The notes below the pieces were generated by a model, which ran no database searches, had not been told where the DNA came from, and saw nothing but the letters and a program-made list of their open reading frames with translations. The position numbers and the translations under genes were made by a program. Positions 25,274-33,629 of a DNA stretch of 64,000 bases are shown in pieces. Where the stretch lies: NCBI GenBank assembly GCA_965218945.1, contig OZ244718.1, positions 2,294,001-2,358,000 on the forward strand, in the 5' to 3' direction. Each line of letters starts with the position of its first letter. Positions within the stretch are counted from its first letter, which is position 1. The stretch comes from DAOUJW01 sp965218945 (lineage in GTDB: Bacteria > Chloroflexota > Dehalococcoidia > Lucifugimonadales > UBA2985).

Positions 25274-26179
25274 CTAAAGCGACGTGTAGACGTAACGCTC
25301 GCCGTTGTCCGGGAGGACTGTCACGACCGTCTTGCCCGGCCCCAGGCGTTCGGCCAGACGGACGGCGGCAAAGACGTTGGCCCCTGAGGATATTCCCACC
25401 ATGAGGCCCTCCTCCCGCGCAAGGCGAAAAGTCATATAGTAGGCGTCCTCATCCGCTACGCCGATGATTTCGTCTATGATGTCCAGGTTGAGAACCGGCG
25501 GGACGAAATCTGGACCCAGCCCAGGGATGCCGTGGTTCCCTGGCAAGCCGCTTTGCAGCAGGGGTGATGCCGCTGGTTCCACAGCCACCACCAGGGTGTC
25601 CGGGTTGACCTCCTTGAGAGCCTCCCCTACGCCCGTGATTGTGCCGCCGGTGCCGACGCCGGCCACAAAGGCGTCCACAATTCCACCGGTGTCCCGCAGT
25701 ATCTCCCGGGCAGTGGTGTCCCGGTGCACCCTGGGGTTGACCGGGTTGTCGAACTGGTTCAGCATCAGGTAGGTGGGGTTCTCGCTGACCAGGGCCTCTG
25801 CGACGCGGATTGCGCCGGGCATGGCTTCCGTGGAGGGCGTAAGGCGGAGGTCGGCGCCGAAGCGCGTCAACAGCCGTTTCCGCTCCGACGGGGCGTTCTC
25901 AGGCATAACGATCATCAGGGAGTAGCCCTTGGCCGCGGCCACCATCGCCAGGGCAACCCCGGCATTGCCGCTGGTGGGCTCCACCAGTGTGTATCCCGGC
26001 AGGAGCCTTCCCGACGCCTCGGCATCCTCTATCATGCCCAAGGCGATGCGGTCCTTTATGCTGCCCGTGGGATTGTAGCTCTCCAGCTTTCCCAGAATGG
26101 CGGCGGTTCCCTCTCCCGGTATACGGTTCAGGGAGACCAGTGGAGTGTTGCCTATCAGGCTCAGGATACTATTGGACAC
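25274..26179 (-). CDS. cysK: Cysteine synthase (O-acetylserine sulfhydrylase type)
   Basis: PLP enzyme making cysteine from O-acetylserine and sulfide. The 301-residue protein has the CysK/CysM start SILSLIGNTPLV, the PLP-lysine motif NPTGSIKDR with Lys42, PTSGNAGVALA and GVGTGGTITGVG (phosphate cup). It could also be a CysM-type enzyme that takes thiocarboxylated carrier protein, which would connect it to the MoaD-like gene at 58661; the sequence alone does not decide. GTG at 26179 with AGAGGA upstream is preferred to the TTG at 26200. Confidence 0.9.
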   Translation of the reverse strand: MSNSILSLIGNTPLVSLNRIPGEGTAAILGKLESYNPTGSIKDRIALGMIEDAEASGRLLPGYTLVEPTSGNAGVALAMVAAAKGYSLMIVMPENAPSERKRLLTRFGADLRLTPSTEAMPGAIRVAEALVSENPTYLMLNQFDNPVNPRVHRDTTAREILRDTGGIVDAFVAGVGTGGTITGVGEALKEVNPDTLVVAVEPAASPLLQSGLPGNHGIPGLGPDFVPPVLNLDIIDEIIGVADEDAYYMTFRLAREEGLMVGISSGANVFAAVRLAERLGPGKTVVTVLPDNGERYVYTSL

Positions 26180-26257
26180 AGGGCCTATTCCTCTATACAA
26201 GACGATGCCTCATTTTGCCCCGCGCTCATAAGGGAGTCAACCCGGAACCTCACTGAG

Positions 26258-26287
26258 TTGCCTGGCCCAGTGAAGGCGTGTTATATT
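26258..26287 (+). promoter_or_regulatory. Probable promoter of trpA
   Basis: TTGCCT (26258-26263), 18-bp spacer, TATATT (26282-26287), about 55 bp before the trpA start and divergent from the cysteine synthase gene. Confidence 0.5.
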
Positions 26288-26342
26288 CACACCTGCATAC
26301 CGCAGAGCCGCAGCATACGGCAAACACCGGAGGCGCTAATAA

Positions 26343-27152
26343 GTGGACAGGCTCAAGGAGAGCTTCCAGGAAATTCGCAAGAGGGGTACTCCGGGAGTCA
26401 TCCCGTACCTCACCGCAGGCTTTCCGTCGATAGAGGAGACCGTTCCACTGCTGACTGCTCTGGTAGACGGCGGGGCGGACGTAATCGAGTTGGGAGTGCC
26501 CTTTAGCGATCCCCTGGCTGACGGGCCGACCATCCAGAGATCCAGTTTTCACGCCCTGAGCCAGGGCGTCAATCTGGGAACCTGCCTCAATATATCCCGG
26601 CAGTTCAGGGACCGTGAAGAGAGCGTACCCCTTGTGTTTATGGGCTACTACAACCCCATTCTCAGCTACGGACTCGAGCGGTTTGCAGGGGACGCCAGCG
26701 ACGCCGGGCTGGATGGAGTGATCGTCCCGGACCTGCCCTACGAGGAGGCCGAGACCCTCCAGACGATATGCGGTCGTAGGGGCATTCATCTGATACCGCT
26801 TCTGGCTCCTACCAGCACCGACGAGCGCATCGCCAAGACCTGCGAGAAAGCGGACGCTTTCGTCTACTGCGTGAGCGTTACCGGAGTCACCGGGGCCCGG
26901 CAGGAGCTGCCGAGCGGCATCCCGGCCCTGACTCAGAGGGTGAGGAAGCACACCGACCTGCCCATTGCGATTGGCTTTGGAATATCTCAGAGCCGTCACG
27001 TGCAGGCGCTGGCTCCCTGGGCTGATGCGGCCGTGGTGGGGAGCGCCCTGATAGACGTGGTGGAGAGAACTCCTTCGGGAGAGCGAGAGAAGGCCGTGAG
27101 GGAGTTCGTGGCCGGCCTCAAGGTTGCGCCGTCCGAGAAAGAGGAGATCTGA
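26343..27152 (+). CDS. trpA: Tryptophan synthase alpha subunit
   Basis: Cleaves indole-3-glycerol phosphate to indole for TrpB. It is 269 residues, normal length. The catalytic acids sit in VIELGVPFSDPLADGP (Glu49, Asp60) and the phosphate-binding loops are GVTGAR and IGFGIS. It starts with GTG at 26343. No trpB lies in this window, so the trp genes are not in one complete operon here. aroH follows 2 bp later. Confidence 0.94.
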   Translation: MDRLKESFQEIRKRGTPGVIPYLTAGFPSIEETVPLLTALVDGGADVIELGVPFSDPLADGPTIQRSSFHALSQGVNLGTCLNISRQFRDREESVPLVFMGYYNPILSYGLERFAGDASDAGLDGVIVPDLPYEEAETLQTICGRRGIHLIPLLAPTSTDERIAKTCEKADAFVYCVSVTGVTGARQELPSGIPALTQRVRKHTDLPIAIGFGISQSRHVQALAPWADAAVVGSALIDVVERTPSGEREKAVREFVAGLKVAPSEKEEI

Positions 27153-27154
27153 AT

Positions 27155-27526
27155 ATGGCGATGGTCTGTCGAGGGATCCGAGGCGCAACGACTGCGGACG
27201 AGAATACCAAAGAGGCCATCATTGAGGCTACCAAGGAGCTGTTGGCGGGCGTTGTGGAAGCCAACTCCTTCAGCACCGAGGACGTTGCCGCCACTTTCTT
27301 CACAACCACTCAGGACCTGAACGCCGAGTTCCCGGCGGTTGGCGCGCGCCAGATGGGGTGGGTGGATGTCCCCCTGATGTGCGGTCACGAGATGAACGTG
27401 CCCGATGCTCAACCCCTGTGCATACGGGTGCTGGTGCTCCTGAACACGGAGAAGTCCCAGAAGGAAATGTCCCACGTCTACCTGAAGGGCGCCACGGGCC
27501 TCAGGAACAGGGGCGTTTCCCAGTAG
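27155..27526 (+). CDS. aroH: Chorismate mutase, AroH type
   Basis: Converts chorismate to prephenate for Phe/Tyr. The 123-residue protein has the monofunctional AroH fold signature: CRGIRGATTADENT at the start, TTTQDLNAEFPAVGAR (active-site arginine and trimer contact), and VLVLLNT near the end. It lies 2 bp after trpA, probably co-transcribed, with the chorismate-using mqn genes not far downstream. Confidence 0.93.
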   Translation: MAMVCRGIRGATTADENTKEAIIEATKELLAGVVEANSFSTEDVAATFFTTTQDLNAEFPAVGARQMGWVDVPLMCGHEMNVPDAQPLCIRVLVLLNTEKSQKEMSHVYLKGATGLRNRGVSQ

Positions 27527-27576
27527 ATACGCCTGCGCGTCCGAGAGTTCACGGGTGCGTTCACTCTAGCCAACTA

Positions 27577-27671
27577 TACCGCTCATCCTGCGCTTGTCGA
27601 AGGACATGAGCGGTGGCAGATTTCGGACAGTCTTCCCGCTCACGTGGTTCGACAGGCTTACCATGAGCGGG
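27577..27671. repeat. Repeat family A, two tandem palindromic copies
   Basis: Two copies of a palindrome built from GCTCA-type arms around a TTCGACAGGCTTACC/CTTGTCGAAGGA core: arms ACCGCTCAT (27579-27587) with ATGAGCGGT (27606-27614), and CCCGCTCA (27635-27642) with TGAGCGGG (27664-27671). Related copies lie at 39797 and 60770. This type of intergenic repeat is common in environmental genomes. Confidence 0.7.
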
Positions 27672-27701
27672 AATGCATGCGGCCGGACCAGCCGGCCGTG
27701 C

Positions 27702-28001
27702 TTACCTCAGGTATATCACCACTCCCGCTTGCTGAAAGCTCACCTCCAGGGTGGCGCGCATGTCCCGTTCCGCGGTGGTCGAGTAATCCTCGTATCTTGG
27801 ATCATCGGATGGCAGTTTGTGGAGGCACTCCTGCCCTCGCTCCTCCTGGCGGCATAGGTGAGCGCCGTCGGCCTGGGAGTCCCAGAACGCCACAAACCTC
27901 ATTGGGAAGAAGAGGGTCTCGGCCACGTTTCTGAGATCGGCCATGGCCTCAGTGGCCCGAAACGCCCCCTCCGTATCTATGCTTATGCTGACGCGTTCCA
28001 T
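27702..28001 (-). CDS. Hypothetical protein, 99 residues
   Basis: Not recognised. A soluble, mixed-charge protein (MERVSISIDTEGAFRATEAMADLRN...) without signal peptide or membrane segment; the first strand VSISIDTEGAF may be an alpha/beta sandwich start. It diverges from mqnE, and the 142 bp between them hold a long palindrome that could control both genes. Confidence 0.5.
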   Translation of the reverse strand: MERVSISIDTEGAFRATEAMADLRNVAETLFFPMRFVAFWDSQADGAHLCRQEERGQECLHKLPSDDPRYEDYSTTAERDMRATLEVSFQQAGVVIYLR

Positions 28002-28077
28002 TGTGGGGGTAGTATAGCACGGGGGCGACCATCGGTTTGGACAACCCCTTGACGCCTCGCCACTCCGTGCATATCAT

Positions 28078-28097
28078 TAGACCGACCAGTCGGTCTA
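28078..28097. promoter_or_regulatory. TetR-type operator palindrome upstream of mqnE
   Basis: A perfect palindrome with 9-bp arms TAGACCGAC/GTCGGTCTA around a 2-bp centre. It overlaps TACAAT (28096-28101), a likely -10 for the mqn operon. The size and ACCGAC...GTCGGT half-sites resemble TetR-family operators. No TetR gene is in this window. Confidence 0.55.
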
Positions 28098-28143
28098 CAA
28101 TATTTGACTTACATTTGGACCTGTAAGAAAGGGATCAAATAGC

Positions 28144-29250
28144 ATGGCCACAGCAGCGGTTTCGCCTGAGATTCGCTTCAGCGACCAGTCGCTGGCTCCC
28201 ATCTGGGAGAAGGTGCGGGAAGGAGAGCGCATCTCCTTCGAGGACGGTATGACATGCCTCCAGACCAGGGACGTAATCTCCCTGGGCCGGATGGCGGACT
28301 TCGCCAAGCAGAGGCTGTGGGGCGACAAGGTATTCTTCGTGTTCAATCGCCAGATAAACCCCACCAACATCTGTGTCCTCTCCTGCACGTTCTGCGACTT
28401 CGCCAAGAAGAAGGGGGACGCAGACGCCTACGAGATGGGCATGGAGGAGATTCTGTCCAAGCTGCACGAGGATATGCACGAGGTGCACATTGTGGGCGGC
28501 CACCATCCGGACTGGCCTTTCGAGCGGTACGAGGGCATAGTCAAGGGCATCCACGAAGCGTTCCCGAGCATACGCATCAAGGCGTGGACTGCCTCGGAGA
28601 TAGACTATTTCTGCAAGCGGTTCAAGATGTCAGAGGAGGAGGTGTTGACGCGGATGAAGGAAGCGGGCCTGGAGTCGATGCCCGGCGGCGGCGCGGAGGT
28701 CTTCTCCAACCGGGTCCGGAGGGAACTGTTCCCCGGCAAGAACACCGCCGAGCGCTGGCTGGAGATACATCGGCTGGCCCACAACATGGGGATTCCGTCC
28801 AACGCCACTCTTCTCTATGGACACATCGAGACATACGAGGAGCGCATAGCGCACATGGTGATGCTGAGGGAGCTTCAGGACGAGTCGCCGGGATTCCTGG
28901 CCTTCATACCCCTGGAGTATCAGGTCGGGACTACAAACCTTGTCCCGCGCCAGGCATCCTCCATGGAGGACCTGCGCACCATTGCAACGTCCCGACTTAT
29001 GCTGGACAACTTCCCCCACATCAAGGCCTACTGGGTGATGATCGGTGAGGAGACGGCTTCCATTGCCCTGAACTTCGGCGCGAGCGACCTGGACGGAACC
29101 ATTGGCGAGGAGCGAATAGCGCACGCGGCCCTGGCGGCAAGCCCGGTGGGACTGGCCAGGGAGCGGATGCTTCGCCTCATTCGAGATGCCGGCAAGACGC
29201 CGGTTGAGCGGGACGCCCTCTACAACGAGATCAATGTCTACGATAGCTAA
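28144..29250 (+). CDS. mqnE: Aminofutalosine synthase (radical SAM)
   Basis: Second step of the futalosine menaquinone pathway: joins 3-[(1-carboxyvinyl)oxy]benzoate to adenosyl from SAM to give aminofutalosine. 368 residues. The radical SAM cluster is CVLSCTFC (Cys77, Cys81, Cys84), preceded by NPTNI, and there are EVHIVGGHHPD and the MPGGGAEVFS segment of the MqnE/MqnC family. First gene of a tight mqn operon; the 3' end overlaps mqnA by 17 bp. Confidence 0.94.
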   Translation: MATAAVSPEIRFSDQSLAPIWEKVREGERISFEDGMTCLQTRDVISLGRMADFAKQRLWGDKVFFVFNRQINPTNICVLSCTFCDFAKKKGDADAYEMGMEEILSKLHEDMHEVHIVGGHHPDWPFERYEGIVKGIHEAFPSIRIKAWTASEIDYFCKRFKMSEEEVLTRMKEAGLESMPGGGAEVFSNRVRRELFPGKNTAERWLEIHRLAHNMGIPSNATLLYGHIETYEERIAHMVMLRELQDESPGFLAFIPLEYQVGTTNLVPRQASSMEDLRTIATSRLMLDNFPHIKAYWVMIGEETASIALNFGASDLDGTIGEERIAHAALAASPVGLARERMLRLIRDAGKTPVERDALYNEINVYDS

Positions 29251-30013
29251 AGTAGGGCAGATACCCTATCTGAACTGCGAGCCCTTCTACCACGGGCTTG
29301 CCCTGGAGGGCGTGGAGCTTTGCCCAATGCCGCCAAGCTACATGGGCCCCTTGGCGCAGGCGGAGAAGCTGGACGCCGGCCCTTTCTCCCTTGTCCAGAG
29401 CTTTGACCTCGAAGACAGGTACGAGTATCTGGGAGGTATGGGAATCAGCGCCAAGGGCCCTGTGCTGAGCATACTCTTCTACTCCCGCGTGCCGATGGAG
29501 GAGCTGTCTGGAGCGCTGGTAGGAGCGACCCGCGAGTCGGCCACGGCGGTGCAGCTTATGAAGGTCATCCTGGAGCACAGATCCGGAGTGCGTCCAAGGG
29601 AGTACACTGCCCTGGACTCGCCCGGCCTGGACGCCTTTCTGCTAATCGGCGATGACGCCCTTCTTACTCACGGGCAGGTGAAGGGGTACCCCTATCGCTA
29701 TGACCTGGCGGAGGAGTGGCTGGACTGGAAGGGCCTGCCCTTCGTGTTCGCCGTGTGGATGGCGCGTCGATCGCTGGACGACGGCGTGAAGGACCTGCTG
29801 GCGGATGGACTGAAGGAGAATCTGGCCCGGAACATGAGAGATAACCTGAAGACCATAGCCGACAAGCGGGCATACATGGGTATGACCTACGAAGAGGTGA
29901 CCGGCTATTTGCGGGCACTTCGATTCACCCTGGACAGGGAAGACATGGAGGCCATCGACGTGTTCAAGCAGGCGTGGCGCTCCCTTCCCGCAGCAAAGGA
30001 GGCAACTGCATGA
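29234..30013 (+). CDS. mqnA: Chorismate dehydratase
   Basis: First step of the futalosine pathway, dehydrating chorismate to 3-[(1-carboxyvinyl)oxy]benzoate. 259 residues, periplasmic-binding-protein-like fold without signal peptide. The start VGQIPYLNCEPFYHGL is the family hallmark (substrate Asn and the IxYLNxxP motif), and there is DAGPFSLVQSFDLEDRYEYL. The ATG at 29234 lies within the end of mqnE and the stop overlaps mqnC (ATGA). Confidence 0.92.
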   Translation: MSTIAKVGQIPYLNCEPFYHGLALEGVELCPMPPSYMGPLAQAEKLDAGPFSLVQSFDLEDRYEYLGGMGISAKGPVLSILFYSRVPMEELSGALVGATRESATAVQLMKVILEHRSGVRPREYTALDSPGLDAFLLIGDDALLTHGQVKGYPYRYDLAEEWLDWKGLPFVFAVWMARRSLDDGVKDLLADGLKENLARNMRDNLKTIADKRAYMGMTYEEVTGYLRALRFTLDREDMEAIDVFKQAWRSLPAAKEATA

Positions 30014-31128
30014 GTAATTCGGTTCAGATGAAAGACGTTGCGGAAAAGGTACGGTCAGGCGAGAGGCTGAATCAGGAGGAGGGACTCTATCTGCTGGAGG
30101 AGGCTCCCCTTCTGGAGCTTGGCGCGTTGGCCCAAGAGGTGCGCTTCAGGCACAACCCGAAACAGGTGGTGACCTTTGTCGTAGACACCAACCTCAACTA
30201 CACCAACGTATGTGACGCATATTGCACCTTCTGTGCCTTCTATCGCACGGAAAAGGACGACGACGCATACACCCACTCCGTTGAGCAGGTGATGGAGATG
30301 GTGGGCCAGGCGGCTAGCAAGGGCGTGACTACTGTGCTGCTCCAGGGGGGTCTCAACCCCAAGCTGCCTATGGAGTACTATGAGGAACTTGTGCGGGAGA
30401 CCAGGGCGCGCTATCCACAGGTACTGCCCCACTTCTTCTCCGCTCCGGAGATCAAGAAGATGTCCCAGGTCTCCGAGACGCCCATCTCGGAGGTGCTGCG
30501 TCGCCTGAAGGACGCCGGTCAGGAGACACTCCCGGGCGGCGGCTCCGAGGTTCTTTCGGACTCGGTCAGGCACCGGCTCAGCCGCCTATGGCCCAAGGCC
30601 ACGGTGCAGGACTGGGTCGACGTGCATCGGGAGGCCCACAAACTGGGCTACAGGACAACGGCTACCATGATGTACGGCCACGTGGAGAAGCCCCAGGACC
30701 TCATTGAGCACCTGGAACACACGCGCTCAGTGCAGGACGAATCGCTGTCCGGCGGCTTTCCCGGTTTCACCGCATTCATTCCCTGGAGCTACAAGCGCGA
30801 GAACACCGCGCTGAGCGCCCTGGTCAAGACGGAGTCCGGCCCCAACCCCTATCTGCGCATGATTGCCCTGTCCAGGATATACCTGGACAACGTGCAGCAC
30901 ATTCAGGCGTCCTGGTTCTCAGAGCGGAAGAAGACGGGCGAGGTTGCCCTCAACTTCGGCGCGGACGACTTCGGCGGCACCCTTTTCGACGAGAACGTTA
31001 TGCAGGAGGCGGGGTTCTACAACCGCACTACCGCCGATGAGATCAAGTCGATAATCCGGGACGCAGGCTTCACGCCCGCGCAGCGCACAACCAAGTACGA
31101 GATATTGCAGGTGTTCGACGGCGAGTAA
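30010..31128 (+). CDS. mqnC: Cyclic dehypoxanthinyl futalosine synthase (radical SAM)
   Basis: Cyclises dehypoxanthine futalosine in the futalosine pathway. 372 residues with the radical SAM motif CDAYCTFC (Cys68, Cys72, Cys75), LLQGGLNPKLPMEYYEE, and LPGGGSEVLSDSVR. The hydrolase that removes adenine/hypoxanthine between MqnE and MqnC (MqnB or an aminofutalosine deaminase) is not in this window. A paralogue of mqnE in sequence, encoded right after mqnA. Confidence 0.94.
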   Translation: MSNSVQMKDVAEKVRSGERLNQEEGLYLLEEAPLLELGALAQEVRFRHNPKQVVTFVVDTNLNYTNVCDAYCTFCAFYRTEKDDDAYTHSVEQVMEMVGQAASKGVTTVLLQGGLNPKLPMEYYEELVRETRARYPQVLPHFFSAPEIKKMSQVSETPISEVLRRLKDAGQETLPGGGSEVLSDSVRHRLSRLWPKATVQDWVDVHREAHKLGYRTTATMMYGHVEKPQDLIEHLEHTRSVQDESLSGGFPGFTAFIPWSYKRENTALSALVKTESGPNPYLRMIALSRIYLDNVQHIQASWFSERKKTGEVALNFGADDFGGTLFDENVMQEAGFYNRTTADEIKSIIRDAGFTPAQRTTKYEILQVFDGE

Positions 31129-31149
31129 AGCCGACTCGATGGAGGAAGT

Positions 31150-31977
31150 ATGTCCATAATCCGCATAGGCCACAGCCCAGACGCCGACGACGCTTTCATG
31201 TATTATGCCATTGCCCACGGCAAGGTGCGGGTGGGGAACTACGAGGTGCAGCACGTGCTGGAGGACATTGAGAGCCTCAACCAGAGGGCGCTCAGCGGCG
31301 AGTTGGAGGGCACGGCCATCTCGGCGGGCGCGTATCCGCAGGTGGCGGACAAGTATCGTATTATGAGTGTCGGCTCCTCAATTGGCCGGAACTACGGGCC
31401 TATGATTGTGGCGCGCTCCGACCGCGCCGGTACTTCGCTTCAGAACGCCAGGGTCGCCATACCCGGGACGTACACGACTGCGTATCTTCTGTTGCGCCTT
31501 TACGCGGAAGGCTTTGAGGCGGTCCCCATTGACTTCGACAAGATTATGCCGGCCGTCCAGAACGGAGAGGTGGACGCTGGGCTTCTCATCCACGAGGGCC
31601 AGGTTACCTACGGTGACGTGGGCTTGGTAAAGCTGTTGGACCTGGGCGAGGCATGGGGACAGGACACCGGCCTGCCTATACCCCTGGGCCTGGATATGGT
31701 GCGGCGCGACCTCGGAGAGGAGATGGCTGTGCTGATGGCGGAGTCACTGCGAGACAGCATCCAGTACGCTTTCGACCACGAGGACGAGGCCATGGACTAC
31801 GCGATCAAGTTCAGCCGGGGCATCGAGAGGGAGACCTGCCGCCGCTTCGTGCGGATGTACGTCAACGACGACACGCTGGACATGGGCGAGGAGGGGAAGC
31901 GGGCTCTGGAGACCCTCTTCTCCAAGGCGCTTGAGCGCGGCATTATCGATGCCATTCCGCCTATTGACCTAATCTGA
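31150..31977 (+). CDS. mqnD: 1,4-dihydroxy-6-naphthoate synthase
   Basis: Releases 1,4-dihydroxy-6-naphthoate from cyclic DHFL. 275 residues, MqnA-like fold. IRIGHSPDADDAFMYYA is diagnostic, with GRNYGPMIV, and IPGTYTTAYLLLRL. GGAGGAAGT stands before the ATG. With mqnE, mqnA and mqnC it gives an operon for all but the nucleoside-hydrolase step. The end overlaps surE (-) by 9 bp tail to tail. Confidence 0.94.
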   Translation: MSIIRIGHSPDADDAFMYYAIAHGKVRVGNYEVQHVLEDIESLNQRALSGELEGTAISAGAYPQVADKYRIMSVGSSIGRNYGPMIVARSDRAGTSLQNARVAIPGTYTTAYLLLRLYAEGFEAVPIDFDKIMPAVQNGEVDAGLLIHEGQVTYGDVGLVKLLDLGEAWGQDTGLPIPLGLDMVRRDLGEEMAVLMAESLRDSIQYAFDHEDEAMDYAIKFSRGIERETCRRFVRMYVNDDTLDMGEEGKRALETLFSKALERGIIDAIPPIDLI

Positions 31978-32772
31978 CCCCTGCGAATCTGCTGAGTTGG
32001 ATTTCAGGGACACCCGGATGTCGCGTGTCACCTTGCGCACTGCTTTCGTGCGGGCGGAGGCGGTCAGATCAGTGTGTATCGGCGTTATGGAGACTCGCCG
32101 CCGCCGGATAGTCCACACGTCCAGACCCTTCTCCAAAACCCATCCCGGGCTCTCCCTGGTAATCCAGTAGAATTTTCGCCGCCCGTTATCCTCCTCCTTT
32201 ACCACGTCCATGTAGGTGCGCTGTCCCAGGTGGGTCAGGGAAACGCCCTTAAGCTTTTCCTGGGGCACGTTGGGCACGTTTATGTTCAGGAGAAGGGGAG
32301 GGGCAAGGGAGCCGCTGCTGACCTCCTGGGCGATCTGACGGATTACATTTGCGGCCGGGGTGAAATGCACGTCCTTGAGGGCAGTCACTGATACGGCAAT
32401 AGCGGGTATACCCCGGAAGAACGCCTGCAAGGCTGCTCCTACCGTGCCTGAGATGAAGACGTCATTGCCCATGTTGGCGCCCGGGTTTATACCGGAGACA
32501 ACGAGGTCGATCTTTTCGCCCACCAGGGACTCCACGCCGAGGATTGTGCTGTCTGCGGGCGTCCCCTCGACTGCGTAGGCCCTGACGCCTTCGATTAGCG
32601 GCATGACCTCTCTGACGTGGACTGGGTGGTTCAGAGTGATGGCGGTGCCCACGCCGCTCTGCTCCCGGTCAGGCGCTGCCACCACCACATCTCCAACCTC
32701 CCGAAGAGCCTGAACCGAGGCCCAAAGCCCGGGGGCGTATACGCCGTCATCGTTGGTAGCCAGAATTATCAA
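31969..32772 (-). CDS. surE: 5'/3'-nucleotidase SurE
   Basis: Survival protein E, a divalent-metal phosphatase acting on nucleoside monophosphates. 267 residues. Metal site ATNDDG (Asp8, Asp9), the SGVGTAIT loop and SGINPGANMGND are all present, and HYTPAAN-like HFTPAAN. The C-terminal ~30 residues (SARTKAVRKV...) are basic and specific to this protein. Confidence 0.93.
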   Translation of the reverse strand: MIILATNDDGVYAPGLWASVQALREVGDVVVAAPDREQSGVGTAITLNHPVHVREVMPLIEGVRAYAVEGTPADSTILGVESLVGEKIDLVVSGINPGANMGNDVFISGTVGAALQAFFRGIPAIAVSVTALKDVHFTPAANVIRQIAQEVSSGSLAPPLLLNINVPNVPQEKLKGVSLTHLGQRTYMDVVKEEDNGRRKFYWITRESPGWVLEKGLDVWTIRRRRVSITPIHTDLTASARTKAVRKVTRDIRVSLKSNSADSQGSD

Positions 32773-32869
32773 GAGCGCCTGCCTTGGGAGACCGGTTGGT
32801 CTAGATATTTGTATACATTGATAAGCGCAGGCAATTGTGGCCAGCGCTTATCTCAGGCTATGACCTTTG

Positions 32870-33064
32870 CTATGTTTGTTTCTTAAGGTTAGGAGGAGGC
32901 TCATCGAACGTCTGGCCCTTTGCCTGCGCTTCTTGTCGCCGCTCGTTCCACGACTCCCATTCCTTTTGCCTCTCGACTCTTCCCTCAGAGTATCGCTTCT
33001 GAAGAAATCGATCTGCTAGCAAGTGTGACCTACTCTGGCTTCTCCAGTTTAGGAGGCGGCTCAT
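32870..33064 (-). pseudogene. Duplicated C-terminal fragment of the neighbouring membrane protein
   Basis: A 64-residue frame whose last ~45 residues (KRYSEGRVERQKEWESWNERRQE...FDEPPPNLK) repeat the C-terminus of the adjacent gene at 33030-33392 (KRYDAGRADMLKEWEAWNERRQE...FDEPPPKLE). The first 15-20 residues are not related and come from the duplication border, and it lacks the membrane segments. It looks like a tandem partial duplication that left a diverged tail copy. It may be untranslated. Confidence 0.7.
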
Positions 33065-33392
33065 CGAACGTCTGGCCTTTTGCCTCTGCTTCTTGTCGGC
33101 GCTCGTTCCATGCTTCCCATTCCTTTAGCATATCGGCTCTTCCAGCATCATATCGCTTCTTGTTAAACTGTTCCGCTAACATGGCCGCTCCTTCCACTAT
33201 AACGTATGCCAGCGCCGTCGATATGACAACGCAGTAGGACATCCCCATGCCTATCGCTATAGCTGTGTCCCATCCATCGTCTCCCGTCTCGTGACGTACT
33301 TCGTACCATATTACCAGCCCCAAAGATGCTAGGAAGACTAGCACAAAGAGGATTAGAAATTGACCCTCGCGCTCCCTGGCGATGGCGGGCAA
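33030..33392 (-). CDS. Membrane protein with EWExWNxRRxEA C-terminal tail
   Basis: A 120-residue protein with two hydrophobic helices (ILFVLVFLASLGLVIWY near 13-30 and AIGMGMSYCVVISTALAYVIV near 45-67) and a charged cytoplasmic tail KRYDAGRADMLKEWEAWNERRQEAEAKG, predicted to be helical. I know this tail type from unassigned proteins of environmental Chloroflexota; function unknown. Its tail is duplicated just downstream. Confidence 0.7.
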   Translation of the reverse strand: MPAIAREREGQFLILFVLVFLASLGLVIWYEVRHETGDDGWDTAIAIGMGMSYCVVISTALAYVIVEGAAMLAEQFNKKRYDAGRADMLKEWEAWNERRQEAEAKGQTFDEPPPKLEKPE

Positions 33393-33629
33393 CTTCCTAC
33401 CTCATCCCCGGACTGGCTTGGAGGCCTTGAGGCGTGCTCATGTTCGATTGGCGGGAGTGTTCATCTCCGCTTGAATCGTGCAATTTGCGCCAAGCTCGGA
33501 GGCTGTCTCAAGTCGCGCCAGCTTGCCCAAGACCATCTCTCCTTGCATTATCAATGATACCACAATAGGCTGTGGTGTAACGATTGGAGATGCAGAGGTC
33601 GATTGTACCTGGGCAGGGATGGGCTATGC

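Noticed and set aside
27577..27671. A CRISPR array
   Set aside because: Only two inverted palindromic copies without unique spacers of constant length; no cas genes nearby.
32773..32869. A TetR-like operator before surE (AGACCGGTTGGTCT)
   Set aside because: Short arms of 5 bp and different spacing from the palindrome before mqnE; too weak to support.
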